A stretch of 64,000 nucleotides of DNA from Fusarium oxysporum f. sp. lycopersici 4287 (lineage: Eukaryota; Ascomycota; Sordariomycetes; Hypocreales; Nectriaceae): the NCBI RefSeq assembly GCF_000149955.1, contig NC_030990.1, positions 1,178,001 through 1,242,000 on the forward strand, read 5' to 3'. Made by a program: the position numbers and the translations under genes. The notes under the pieces are model-generated. The model did no database searches and was not told the DNA's origin. It saw nothing but the letters and a program-made list of their open reading frames with translations. Shown here piece after piece: positions 33,503-43,908 of this stretch. Each line of letters starts with the position of its first letter. Positions within the stretch are counted from its first letter, which is position 1.

Positions 33503-34127
33503 ATGATCACCACTCTCCAGCGACCACTCTCTCAAAGTCACGCCGTAATACATACTGCGGCTTCAGTATTCTCTAGATTGTCTCGGGTCCATATCCCAAC
33601 ACCCCTTGCACGTCTTCCACAGCGCCAATGGCGACCACCCACCTTTCACCTGCAGCATCAAGCCCGAGGACTACGGACGCTTTATCGGCCACGTCGAGCC
33701 ACGCCACTCTTCCGTGATCTGTCAACGGACGAGAAACTTGACAAACTCATGGCGTCTGCAGCAAGATTTGAGCAGGAACTCAAAACGGTTGGAACTATCA
33801 AACAACGTCTTGCGACCATTGATAAAGGAAACCCCGTTATTGCCAGGCTTCGAAAGGAACTTGTCAAAAGCGCTGAGCGAGAAGATTTAGAGTCTTTGGC
33901 ACAAAAGGCCAGCGAAGAACATAAGCATGAACTGAGGGAGGCTAGGTTGGATGGAGTCGGTAAGTAAACACAGCATTCTGTATTAATCCAATACTAAGAA
34001 TCTACTAGCGAGTTGCGTGGGTTTCATCTTGCTCATGTTATTAATCCTCTCGTTGGTTGGAGTCGCAGTACCGTTCGTTTCCAAAGACGAGAAGGACCCC
34101 CCCCCAAGCCAGAATCAAAGAGCTTAG
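33503..34127 (+). CDS. Small mitochondrial-type protein with C-terminal membrane helix, 191 aa
   Basis: The exons are 33503-33959 and 34009-34127, with a 49-nt intron (GTAAGT, branch ATACTAAG, acceptor CTAG). The N-terminal 70 residues are rich in Arg, Ser, Thr and Gln without acidic residues (LARLPQRQWRP, GLRTLYRPRR), typical of a mitochondrial presequence. A charged, probably coiled-coil region follows (STDEKLDKLMASAARFEQELK to about residue 150). Exon 2 supplies a single hydrophobic helix, CVGFILLMLLILSLVGVAVPF, and a short polar tail. If the intron is retained, translation stops two codons later and the membrane helix is lost. The family is not recognised. An in-frame ATG at 33458 is possible. 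Confidence 0.68.
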
Positions 34128-35135
34128 AGGAGAAAGTCACACCTCATTCTGGTTCTACAAGGATCTATTGTGGAAAGGCCAACAAAGCCGATCCGGAAAC
34201 TTCTGAGCTAAGATTTACGTGTCCTCGCCGCCCACTTGAGCTCGATAATACACGAGTGCTGTGATATCTGGTTTCATCATGGAGCGCGCACTCGGGATCA
34301 ACCTCATGGAGTGTCGCATATGGACCATGCCTTCACTCATGAGGTTTTAGGCCGGCACTGAAGATTCGCAACTCATTTTTTTTTCTTGTTTGTAGATTAG
34401 ATACCCTCAAATCATTCTTTTGGTATAGTAGTAGCTTGGCCTAATAGTAGATTTTGATCACAAGATACGTCTGAGTAATCCCATGACTTCTTCACTTTTC
34501 GGGAGTATTCCCAAGTGAAGAAAGCCCAGAAAAAGTACCATCTATGGAATGAAACACTCTTGCTCCTTATACTTAGTAGATTGTATCATAGGGTTAAAAG
34601 TACCTATTGTTTTGACTTTGGTCGTGGTTGTTTTTCTTGGTGACTCTCAGAAAGCAAGAAAGCTTCTGAGAGGTGGCCAAGGTGCCAGAAAAGATTCATC
34701 TAAATATTCACTAATATATATTAAACTTACCTAAATCTGTATTAGATTTACCTAGGTCGTTTTGACACTGATGATGAAAGTAGAAGATTTCTTGCCTTCC
34801 CTATTGTACTTCATCATCACTCCACCTCCCCATCTTTCCCAGATCGTCCATTAGGCGATGGGTTTTGTTCAATTTCTAATCGTATAAGAACTGAATCCCG
34901 GCATGTTATTACTTACTAATAATCTACTTAACTGTCCGTTTAATCATTATCTACCTATCTACTATTGGCGCTGATATATCTACCATCGCAACGGAGGAGT
35001 GACTTACATCGGTTTAACCTCGGAAGTAGAAGCACAGTGCATCAGTGCGCACTCATACTCCCCACATCTAACTAATCCTTGCTGCAAATACTCACAAACT
35101 CCTTGTACAGACATACAAGGCGATCACAAGTCAAG
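34128..35135. other. Intergenic region with a short dispersed repeat
   Basis: This is AT-rich spacer before the queuine transferase gene. Apart from the 60-bp element at 34,710-34,769, which is listed separately, no gene was seen. Confidence 0.45.
34710..34769. repeat. Short dispersed repeat, copy A
   Basis: This 60-bp segment runs from ACTAATATAT to TTTTGACACT. Aligned by eye without gaps to 49,334-49,393 it shares 39 of 60 positions, and 25 of the last 30. It contains an internal inverted repeat, TAAATCT-gtatt-AGATTTA. It could be the degraded end of a miniature element. Confidence 0.4.
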
Positions 35136-36611
35136 ATGGCCCAACCTACATCAAAAGAATCAACACTAACAATGTTTGAACTACTAAAGCCTGCTGCCGC
35201 TGAAGCCGGTGTTGCTCGGCTTGGTCGTCTAGCATTCGCTGGTAATCGAAGGATTATGCAGACACCAAACTACATCGCTGTTGCATCTCGAGGAGTTGTT
35301 CCTCACTTGACTCCAGACAATGTCACCAAGCACACAACATTTGATGCCGCATATCTAGCAATCGAGGACTGTATGAAGATGAAATCTATTTTTGAGCGCT
35401 AGTCTAACTTTGAGAACAGTTCTCGAGAAATCACAACCTCCTGTTCTTCAGCTGCCCCACTGGCTATGGCTGGATATACTGCTTCGCTTGGTACCTACAT
35501 CTCACCTGAAGGGATAAAATCACACCATAGCCCGAAGACCCACACTCATTTGTTCCCAGCTGTGACAACACCTGTTGGAAACGGTGCTCATCATGTCAGC
35601 ATTTTTACCTCTACCGGTTTCCGCAATCTCACTATCCCCGAGTTTGCTAAGACTATTGAACTCACTCAACCAGATATCGCCATTCCTCCAGCTGACCTTT
35701 TCCACTCCAGCTCAACGCCAACATCAAAACGTCAAATTCGCATGGTTGAGAGAACCGAAGAATGGGTTGATGAATTCTTTCATCTCTCGGACCCTAAGGG
35801 TCGTCTAAAAGAGATGGGTGTTTCCATCTTTGCTCCTGTATTGCCTGTTGAGTACCCTATACAGTGGGACTACTTGCGGTATCTTGCAGAAGACGTTCGA
35901 GACTGCCTTTCTGGTCTTGCCGTTTATGATGTTAACCTTGTCCCCGAGTTGGTGAACTATCCCTCTCTTGGATCTCTGCCGCGGTTGTCATTTGGGCCAT
36001 CTAAGAGCCCCCAGGACATTCTGCGACAGATCGCTCTCGGTATCGATATATGCACGGTACCTTTCGCCAACACCGCCTCCGATGCAGGCATCGCCCTATC
36101 GTTCACCTTCCCACCCCCCGAGTCCTCCGACATGCAGCCACTGGGTATCGATATGTGGTCAGAGGAGCATACAACATCCCTGCAGCCTCTAGTGAACGGT
36201 TGCCAATGCTACACTTGCACCAAGCATCACCGGGCATTCATCAAGCACCTACTGAATGCGAAGGAGATGTTGGGCTGGAACCTACTCCAAATTCACAATC
36301 ATGCCATTCTCACTTCATTCTTCGAAGGCGTTCGAGCAGCTCTAAACGAGAGTGCTGAGAAGTTTGACGAGCTTCACAAGAAGTTCTTGACTGTTTACGA
36401 GCCCGAGGTCCCTGCTGGAACTGGAGTGAGACCCCGAGCCAGGGGTTACCACTTCAAGAGCATAGCTGGTCAGACTAAGATCAACGAGCCTAGTTGGCAA
36501 GCGTTTGATTCGGTCGATGCCAGTCCCCACCCCGAGGCCATCGCAGAACCTCTCGCAGCTGTCGATGGAACACTGCCCGTCGATGAGGTTGCACCGAGTT
36601 TGGAGAAGTGA
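35136..36611 (+). CDS. Queuine tRNA-ribosyltransferase accessory subunit (QTRT2-like), 464 aa, junction uncertain
   Basis: The model joins exon 35136-35370 to 35452-36611, using donor GTATGA, branch GTCTAAC and acceptor TTCAG. The N-terminus (MFELLKPAAAEAGVARLGRL, TPNYIAVASRGVVPHLTPDN) and C-terminus (VNGCQCYTCTKHHRAFIKHL with zinc-ligand pattern C-x-C-x2-C...H, then NLLQIHNHAILTSFFEGVR) match the non-catalytic TGT subunit. That subunit pairs with QTRT1 to insert queuine at tRNA position 34. An alternative acceptor at 35419 would encode LEKSQPPVLQLP, which fits the family better, but that frame reaches a stop at about 35514 and does not join the downstream frame. The gene may carry a frame error between about 35,450 and 35,550. 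Confidence 0.75.
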
Positions 36612-38018
36612 CGGAGCTAATGTAGAAAGCCGTTCCTGTCATGTCAGGTACGGTCGCTGCGAAGATGTTATTCCGACGATCTGGCTCGGCCCACCTTCGA
36701 TGCATGTTGATCAAGAGACAGCTGTGATATGGCCAGGCAGACTGGTGTTTGATCACCATAATTCCACTTAACGCAGTTGTCGATCTTATTACAGCTATAG
36801 TTGGTCGCGGGACTTATAGAATAGAGCCTTACGCATATTTTGCTCGGCTGTTGGAACCGGAATAGACAGCAAAAAAGCCAATTCTTTCAGTTCACCCGAT
36901 TTTTCCGTAAGCCAACACCACAAAAGATAAGAAGAAGACGATCTGTTCACGTGCCGAGCGAGAGTCCGCTCAGGAGTCTATGAACATAGACCTGAAAGTT
37001 TATTGCCGAGCTCCGTAAAATTGCAGGTCCAACCACTCAATGTCGAATTTGGAGCACGTTTCGGTGAGCCATATGAGGCAGCTCCGAGCGGAATTACACA
37101 GCTGATCTTATCTTCATCAACAGTCTAGAATGTGCGCATTTACTCTACCTGCCTATAAGAAGTAAGGCGATTAACTTACGGACTAATCAATACCCTATGT
37201 AGATGCTTTCATAAACTTTACCAACGGCATCCTAAATCTATGATGAAATTAACTGAGTTTAGGCTGAAATATCACTGATTCACCACAGTAGGCTCGTTAC
37301 CTCAATATTCTGCAATTTTTCACCAGGCACGCAGAGTCCATGAACAAGAGAATCGGATAGAAAGGTCACCAGTGGTAAGAGTGTTACGCCACCTACGCCG
37401 AGAAATCCACCGGAGACTTGGTACGACGTCAAGTAGCAATTCGGCCGACAAGGCCCGATCGAGTTATGCTAAGAAACAAGCTTGTCTGCAAAGTGGAATA
37501 AGAAGGATGAAGCTTTAAGCTTGATTGAAGCTAGCCAAGGCCTGCTCTCATGGATCTGGGGATCTGTGGAACTGCGGGAGCAGGGGTATAGGAGCCAATT
37601 GAACCTCACAATTCGCCCACGAGCGGCATCTGAGCTTCTGGAGAGAGCCACAGCCGAGAATCCTTGTCGACTTTCTGCTCCGATCTCAGCTGCAACTGGT
37701 GCTCTCGGGTGAACTTGAACTGGGATATCATGAGCCGGGACGTGGCGTTCACGTTCGGTCAACGACTTGGGACAGGAAAAGACGAGCCAAGGATCGGGGA
37801 TGGGGATCGGAGATACAACATGTCAACGCTCATCATGGCACCTGGGTTACATGAGGGATCATGATTTGACCTGTTTTGACTAGCACCAACGGCGTCCATC
37901 GCCCTCCCCGCTGCCAATCCAATGATTTGAATCCATGATGCTCCGTAAAAGAGAATTGACAAGCATAAGTACTAGTTGCAGGGTCCTTTTGCAAGGTACG
38001 GGCCTGGCACAACTTACA

Positions 38019-38024
38019 CACGTG
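38019..38024. promoter_or_regulatory. CACGTG box, distal
   Basis: This palindromic CACGTG lies 440 bp upstream of the alkaline phosphatase start. Pho4/NUC-1-type bHLH regulators of phosphate starvation bind this core in yeast and Neurospora. Function here is inferred. Confidence 0.4.
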
Positions 38025-38317
38025 CTATAGTCCTCCATCATGAGGCGCCAATCCTTTCCGTGATGCAACACAACAGATGCACTTTTTTCATCCCAACACA
38101 CTGGATCTGCCCGTACTCTCTCTCGCCGATCTAAACCTGTCTCGGATGTTTGTCCTGGCCGTTTCCTAAGCTTAATTGGCCAGATGCAATGCGACGTTAG
38201 GCCAAGATCAGTTCATCATAAGTCTCCTCAGCTTGTCCCACAGAGGAAGGCCAATTGTCTATCCGCGACATGGGATAGCTTCTCGGGGACGAATTTGTCT
38301 TCCGAGAGGCAGCTATC

Positions 38318-38323
38318 CACGTG
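38318..38323. promoter_or_regulatory. CACGTG box (CACGTGGG), proximal
   Basis: This CACGTG followed by GG lies 141 bp upstream of the start codon, 18 bp upstream of a TATAAA. CACGTGGG is the high-affinity Pho4-type form in yeast. Together with the product type it suggests phosphate-regulated expression. Confidence 0.55.
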
Positions 38324-38340
38324 GGATCGGCGCAGACGGT

Positions 38341-38346
38341 TATAAA
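38341..38346 (+). promoter_or_regulatory. TATA box of the alkaline phosphatase gene
   Basis: TATAAA lies 118 bp upstream of the chosen ATG and just downstream of the proximal CACGTG box. Confidence 0.5.
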
Positions 38347-38463
38347 GCATGATGCCCTCTCTGAAAGTTTAACTTATCGAGCTCCCCTCTCAAGCTGCCT
38401 CAGCTCGCGCCAACCACCAGCTTCCGCTTCTTATTCTTGGAAATTGGGTTCAGATTCACCAGA

Positions 38464-40627
38464 ATGGTCAAAATAAATGCCATTGCCGCTCTTGCGGCCT
38501 CAATTGCTGCTGTGTCTGCCCAGACCTACCAGCGTCTCGGCACATGTCCCACTCTGGGCTGTGTTCTTCCCCCCGACCAGAGTGATTTCCTGCCCGGCCA
38601 GCTCTTCGATCTCCGTGTCGAAGTCCACGCTCCCGTGAACGGCTCCGAGGCTGCTCACAACGGAAAGCCCGATGAGAAGTTCACCGTGACCATCGCCAAG
38701 AAGGGCGAGAAGGCCAAGGACTTTGCAAAGGCCTTTGGCGTCAGTGAGCCCAAGCTCGAGACATGGAAGTTCAAGTGGTACGAGGATCTGTTTGCCGAAG
38801 ACGAGGACAAGCCCAGCATTGTCAACGTTGCTTCCAAGGTCTACCGCAAGATTGCCCTCTACGAGCCCGGCACGTACACCGTTACCCTGAACTATTACAA
38901 CGGCGAGAAGACCACTGCCGAGTGGACTGTTCGCGAGCTTCAGCCTAAGCGAAAGGCCAAGAACGTCATCTTCTTCATTGGTGATGGCATGACCACCAAC
39001 ATGGTAAGTCGAATCACAATGTGAGAGGCTCGTGGAAGCTAACTAGTTTCATAGATCACTGCCGCTCGTCTCTTGGGACACAAGAGCATCAACGGAAAGT
39101 ACCAGACTCTGATGAAGCTGGACGAGTTCCCCGTTCTCGGTCACCAGATGACCCATTCGATCGACAGCTACATTACCGACTCTGCCAACTCTGCCTCTGC
39201 TCTTTACACTGGCCACAAGAGCACTGTCAACGCCATGGGGTAAGTAAACTACCTCGCCACTTGAGATTAAAAGCTAATATGTCAGTGTCTATGCTGATTC
39301 CTCTCCCAACCCCTTCGATGACCCCAAGGTCGAGACCATTGTTGAGGTCTTCAAGCGTGTCTGGGTAAGCTTAACCCCAATTGAGTTCACTTCAAAATTC
39401 TAATGACAACAGGGCGGTGCTTGGGGTGCTGTTTCTACCGCTTTCCTTGCCGATGCTACCCCCATTGCTCTCAGTGGTCACACCCGTCTCCGAGGCCAGT
39501 ATGGTCCTTTGATCGACCAGGCTCTCAACGGCATGACCAACTACAGCTGGACCCAGCACGGTGGCCCTGATGTTTTCTTCGGTGGCGGTGCTGAGAACTT
39601 CTTCGCTGGTAAGGGCTCTTACCAGGGCAAGGACTACTACAAGGAGTTCCAGAAGAAGGGCTACACCGTCTCTCTCAACAAGACCTCTCTCCTCAAGGCC
39701 GACAAGAGCAAGCGTGCTCTTGGTGTTTTCTGCCAGAGCAACCTCCCCGTCTGGCTCGACCGCAACGTCTACAAGGACAACCTCGAGGGCCGCGAGAACA
39801 ACCCTACCGGCGGTAAGGGTGATGCTTCTGATCTCCCTGGTCTCAAGGACATGACCCTCAAGGCCATTGACGTTCTTGCTACCCGTGGCAAGGACAAGGG
39901 TTTCTTCCTCATGTCTGAGGCTGCCTCTATCGACAAGCAGATGCACGCTCTTGACTACGACCGTGCTCTCGGTGATCTTCTCGAGCTTGACGACACTGTT
40001 CGTGCTACTGTTGAGAAGCTCAAGAAGCTCAAGATCCTTGATGAGACCCTCATCATCGTCTCTGCTGATCACGGCCACGGTTTCGAGTAAGTAATTTTAT
40101 TCCAATAGCTTTCACATCAGATAACTAACAGTCACAGCGTTTACGGTTCCGCCGACACTGAGTACCTTGCCCAGCAGGAGGATGACCGTGACAAGCGCCG
40201 TGCCATCGGCACCTACGCTCAGTCCGGCGAGTCTCAGTACACCAAGAAGGCCAAGGGCATCAACTACGGCACTGGCGCCAACTTCCCTACCAACTGGGAG
40301 CCCCGATACGCCATCGCTGCTGGTGTCGCTGCCGTGCCTGACCACCGTGAGGACTACAAGGTCAAGAAGGCCGGTCCCCGCGAGGCTGCCGTCGAGCTCA
40401 AGGACGGTGACTACTACGCCAACCCCGAGGACTCTCCCAAGGGTTTCCTCATCAACGGTACTATCAGCACCGATAACGCCCAGGGCGTTCACTCTCTCAC
40501 TGATGTCCCTGTCTATGCTCTTGGTCCTTGTCAGGAGACTTTCAGTGGCACTTTCAACAACGTTGACATCTTTTACAAGATTGCCAACTGCCTTGGTCTT
40601 GCTCAGGGCAAGAAGCAGGGTTATTAG
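38464..40627 (+). CDS. Secreted alkaline phosphatase (PhoA family), 655 aa
   Basis: There are five exons: 38464-39003, 39055-39239, 39286-39364, 39413-40086 and 40138-40627. All introns are 46-51 nt with clear CTAA-type branch sites. A signal peptide is obvious (MVKINAIAALAASIAAVSA, cleavage before QTYQ), and no C-terminal anchor is visible. An N-terminal extension of about 150 residues precedes the catalytic domain. Key motifs are KNVIFFIGDGMT for metal binding, ITDSANSASALYTGH with the phosphoryl-acceptor Ser at residue 223, MSEAASIDKQMH, and the ADHGHGF/DVYGSAD metal site recreated across the last intron. It would release phosphate from extracellular monoesters. Codon use is strongly C-ending, consistent with high expression. 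The ATG at 38464 is preferred over 38437 because it starts the signal peptide. Confidence 0.92.
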
Positions 40628-41067
40628 AAAATTATTAATCGGCGGCGGTGGTGGGCTTACGACGAGATGAACGAGTGATGTATAAGTTGGTAGATGATAG
40701 AGACGCAAGTGCTGCGAGGTGTAATAAGAGGAACTTTTGACCAATGAGCAATACACATTTGAATATTCGCAGGTTCTTATTCATTCGCATTTTGTATGCG
40801 AGCATATCTGGTTGTTAATTGTTACAGATTTCTTGTGATCTGCCTCGGGCCATCTCACTTTGACTCCATGGGTTTCCTTGCTGATAGCGAATTCCGAGGC
40901 AATTCCAGACTTTTTCTAAGTCGTCACTCATAAATCATAAATTCATAACCGTTTCCTTCCATAACATTTCCCATATGATACACGTGCGATATGACCTGGC
41001 GTTTCGTCAAACTTCGAATGCACCCTAGTCAGTAGAAGATCTGCTTGCCGATGTCATGAGGGGATAA
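40628..41067. other. Convergent 3' spacer
   Basis: This lies between the stop codons of the alkaline phosphatase and CutC genes. Nothing is seen beyond presumed 3' UTRs. Confidence 0.4.
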
Positions 41068-41901
41068 CTAGTCCGTAGTTTGAAGGCCAAGCTGATCAAT
41101 CAGCGACATGACGCCGTTCATATCGGTAGTCTCTGGATCATCATGATCTCTGGGACGAAGACAATCGCCGTTCAGCCAGATGGAGAGACGATCATGGTTG
41201 TGAGCACGCTTTCGAAGCTTCTGGATCTCAGGGCAGCAAACTCCCCCAGCGACAATGAGTTGGATGTTCGTGGTATGATGGCACATGGCATCTAGCTGCT
41301 CAACGTGGTTGGAGAAGAGACCTGGCCCTCCAGCTGTCATGATGCTTGCAAAACCAAGAGTGATGAGCTCTGCAATGACAGCTTCTGAGTTTCCACGTTC
41401 AGCGAAGTGGTCGAAAGCACGGTTGAAGACACAACCAAATGGCTTGGCCATGTTAATGAGATAGCGACAGTATGCTGAATCAATCACAATTTCGTCGCGA
41501 GAGTTCTGTGTCGTTTCCTCATGGCTACGCCTGACACATCCAAACACGAAGGAATCTCCGCGGATAGCATTCATGACGCTTGTTTCCTTGAGCTGGCGAA
41601 TAGACTCGCTCATCTGGACGAGTTCATTGTTAGAGTAAACGTAGTCGTGAGACTCGCCAGGAGTAGAAGGGCTAGGAGCTCCACGGGGTCGAATGACGCA
41701 GCTGATTGGGATGTGGATCTTGCTTTTGAGATGACGAAGCTCTTGGGCGGTGGGAGTAAGTCCGCCTACGGGAGAAGAGCCCTTTCGGCAGAGGAGAAGA
41801 CGCTTTGCACCAAAGTTGGCGGCTCTGAGAGCGTTGTGGGGGCCATAGATTGTGACCTCAAGAGGGATCTGGCGCGGGTATTTAGCTGGCAGAGGAGGCA
41901 T
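41068..41901 (-). CDS. CutC-family copper homeostasis protein, 277 aa
   Basis: This single exon has a TIM-barrel-type pattern matching CutC: PLEVTIYGPHNALRAANFGAKRLLLC, GGLTPTAQELRHL, PISCVIRPRG, DYVYSNNELVQM, GDSFVFGCV, FGCVFNRAFDHF, GFASIMTAGGPG and IQLIVAGGVC. Bacterial CutC was linked to copper tolerance. The function of the fungal members is unsettled. The motif usually written FHRAFD reads FNRAFD here, with Asn at residue 160 replacing a His that is conserved in the members I know. A short insert (about residues 122-137) separates two strands. It is convergent with the alkaline phosphatase gene. Confidence 0.85.
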   Translation of the reverse strand: MPPLPAKYPRQIPLEVTIYGPHNALRAANFGAKRLLLCRKGSSPVGGLTPTAQELRHLKSKIHIPISCVIRPRGAPSPSTPGESHDYVYSNNELVQMSESIRQLKETSVMNAIRGDSFVFGCVRRSHEETTQNSRDEIVIDSAYCRYLINMAKPFGCVFNRAFDHFAERGNSEAVIAELITLGFASIMTAGGPGLFSNHVEQLDAMCHHTTNIQLIVAGGVCCPEIQKLRKRAHNHDRLSIWLNGDCLRPRDHDDPETTDMNGVMSLIDQLGLQTTD

Positions 41902-42862
41902 CTTGAATTGAGATGGTAGGTTGATGTTGATCTGAGGGCACTATCAGATGGATGAGAAGCAAGAGTTTGTGATGTTGTGAAGATGAAGCCCGAGGACGAT
42001 ATTGGTGAAGAAGAGAAGGAGTCATATTGATCAGCTGAGGGTGTTCGCTTATAAGGTGATGATGATGCCATTGCAAACTCCCTCTTCCAGCAGTGAAGCA
42101 CAGCTCATACCGGAGTTGATAGTGACTGCCATGTTGATAATCGAACGAGATGTTGATATTAAGCGGTTTTTTTTTGCCAATGCCCGCCCAGCAAAGGCGC
42201 GTATACGCAGATTAATTCATCGCCAAATTCTCAGTGCCTTGTTTGATACTATTTCAGAATATAGGCTTCTACCAGATAGCGCCCGTGATAAATTCGTTGG
42301 TGTTGACGTTGCCTTGCCAAAGCCCGTTTGCTCAGACCTCGCCTCATCCCACCACGGTACGTAAATGGAAATCAATTAAACGCCCCTCGGCCAAGGATAC
42401 CCCGCTAAGATTGCACCACAGTGGAGCATCTAACCCCTGTAAAGAATCACAGAGCTTCTATTTACAGTGGAGCAGGGTGACAACTGGACCACTAATGCCA
42501 GGCGTTTCTGCAATGTTTTTAGGGGACCTGCAGAGGCAAAAAAAATTACCGTGAAAAAAACAGGGGTCCTTCGGCGCGGGAGCCAATGACATCAGCGAGA
42601 ACCCCACCTCAAGAAAAAAAAATGTTGATTTTCACCGCTGAGGAGCTTTCATAGCTTAAGATGAGATTTTTTTTTAATGGGTGCGGGCAGAGCTTTCAGT
42701 AAATAAATAAAGCACCTCTACACCGATCTTCCTCGTCCCTCTCTCCCCTTTCACATCTTTCTCTTTTTTTTGTCCTTTTATACTCTACAAGATACCCCTC
42801 GGTTTCTCTCGTTATATCGAGTGATTTGAATGCATCCTGATTCTTTCAAGTTAAAGTTCAAA
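41902..42862. other. Divergent promoter region of CutC and the SET/NAP gene
   Basis: Several A and T homopolymer tracts are present, with a long pyrimidine-rich leader (about 42,725-42,800) just upstream of the SET/NAP start. Such CT-rich leaders are usual for strongly expressed fungal genes. No gene was recognised. Confidence 0.45.
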
Positions 42863-43908
42863 ATGTCTGCCGGAGATATGCACGACGAGCAGGTCAAGGA
42901 GGCCCTCATCACCTATGAGAAGCTCCAGGCCATCGAGGATGACTTTGAGGATGTTGAGCTCGAGATCCGTAAGTCAATTCTCATCTTTGTCTCACAGAAA
43001 CTCTACTAACAGCAGCAGTCCGTCAGCAGGATAAGCTCACCAAGGACCTCTACGTCAAGCGTCAAGAGGTCATCGCCAACATCCCCCAGTTCTGGCCCCT
43101 CGTTTTCGAGCAGTCCCCTCCCGAGGTCGATGAGTACATCCAGCCCAGCGACTCCGAGCTCCTCCTCAACGCCCTGACCGGCCTCTCCGTTGAGCGCTTC
43201 GAGCTCCCTAACGGTGACCCTCGCTCCATCTCCCTCAAGTGGGAGTTCAAGGAGAACGACTGGTTCGAGGACAAGGTTCTCGAGAAGAAGTTCTACTGGC
43301 GCTTCCACAAGGACGGCTGGGCCGGTCTCGTCTCCGAGCCCGTCGACATCAAGTGGAAGGAGGGCAAGGATCTGACCAACGGCATGCTCAGCCTCGCCAA
43401 GAAGGTCTACGATGAGGAGAAGGCTGGCAAGAAGCTCGGTGAGACCGAGGCCTCCAAGAAGCTCCACAAGCTCATGGAGGAGACTGGCATGGGAGGTGTC
43501 AGCTTCTTCTGCTGGTTCGGCTTCCGCGGCCGCAAGGTCAGCCCCGAGGAGTCTGAGGAGGGCCGCAAGCTCGAGGAGGAGAAGCGCAAGGCCCGCAAGG
43601 AGGGCAAGTACGATGAGGATGATGATGACATGGACGAGGACGACGATGATGATGAGTACGAGTATGAGATCTTCCCCACCGCCGATGATCTCGCCGTCTT
43701 CATCGCCGAGGATCTGTGGCCCGGTGCCATCAAGTACTTCAGTATGTACCTCTCACAGCGTGAAGCAGAGACAGTTCAGGTTTAACAAGCAATACCAGCC
43801 AACGCCCAAGAGGCCGATGATATGCCCAGCGACCTCGAGTTCGAGGAGATGGACGAAGATGACTCTGATGACGATGAGGCCCCTGCCCTGAAGAAGCGTA
43901 AGGCCTAA
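42863..43908 (+). CDS. SET/NAP-family histone chaperone, 312 aa
   Basis: The exons are 42863-42968, 43019-43741 and 43799-43908, with introns of 50 and 57 nt. An N-terminal helix (YEKLQAIEDDFEDVELEI) would form the long dimerisation helix of NAP proteins. The earmuff domain follows: IPQFWPLVFEQ, SISLKWEFKENDWFEDKVLEKKFYW and VDIKWKEGKDLTN. GGVSFFCWFGF and EDLWPGAIKYF then match the SET/VPS75 branch, whose human member has SFFTWF and a WP motif. A long acidic stretch (residues about 233-260) and a second acidic tail ending in KKRKA fit histone binding and nuclear import. The first intron ends in three tandem CAG acceptors. I chose the third (exon from 43019), giving ELEILRQQDKL. Confidence 0.88.

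Larger units (their letters stand above)
36612..38463. other. Intergenic region, promoter of the alkaline phosphatase
   Basis: No gene was recognised in 1.85 kb. Three CACGTG palindromes occur, near 36,948, at 38,019 and at 38,318. The proximal one is close to a TATA box. See the regulatory entries. Confidence 0.5.

Noticed and set aside
39392..40756. Long antisense frames (228 and 214 codons) opposite the alkaline phosphatase
   Set aside because: They arise from the strong C-ending codon bias of the sense gene. They are Leu/Val-rich shadows without domain identity.
43006..43467. Antisense frame opposite the SET/NAP gene (153 codons)
   Set aside because: Shadow of a codon-biased gene. The sense frame has clear family motifs.
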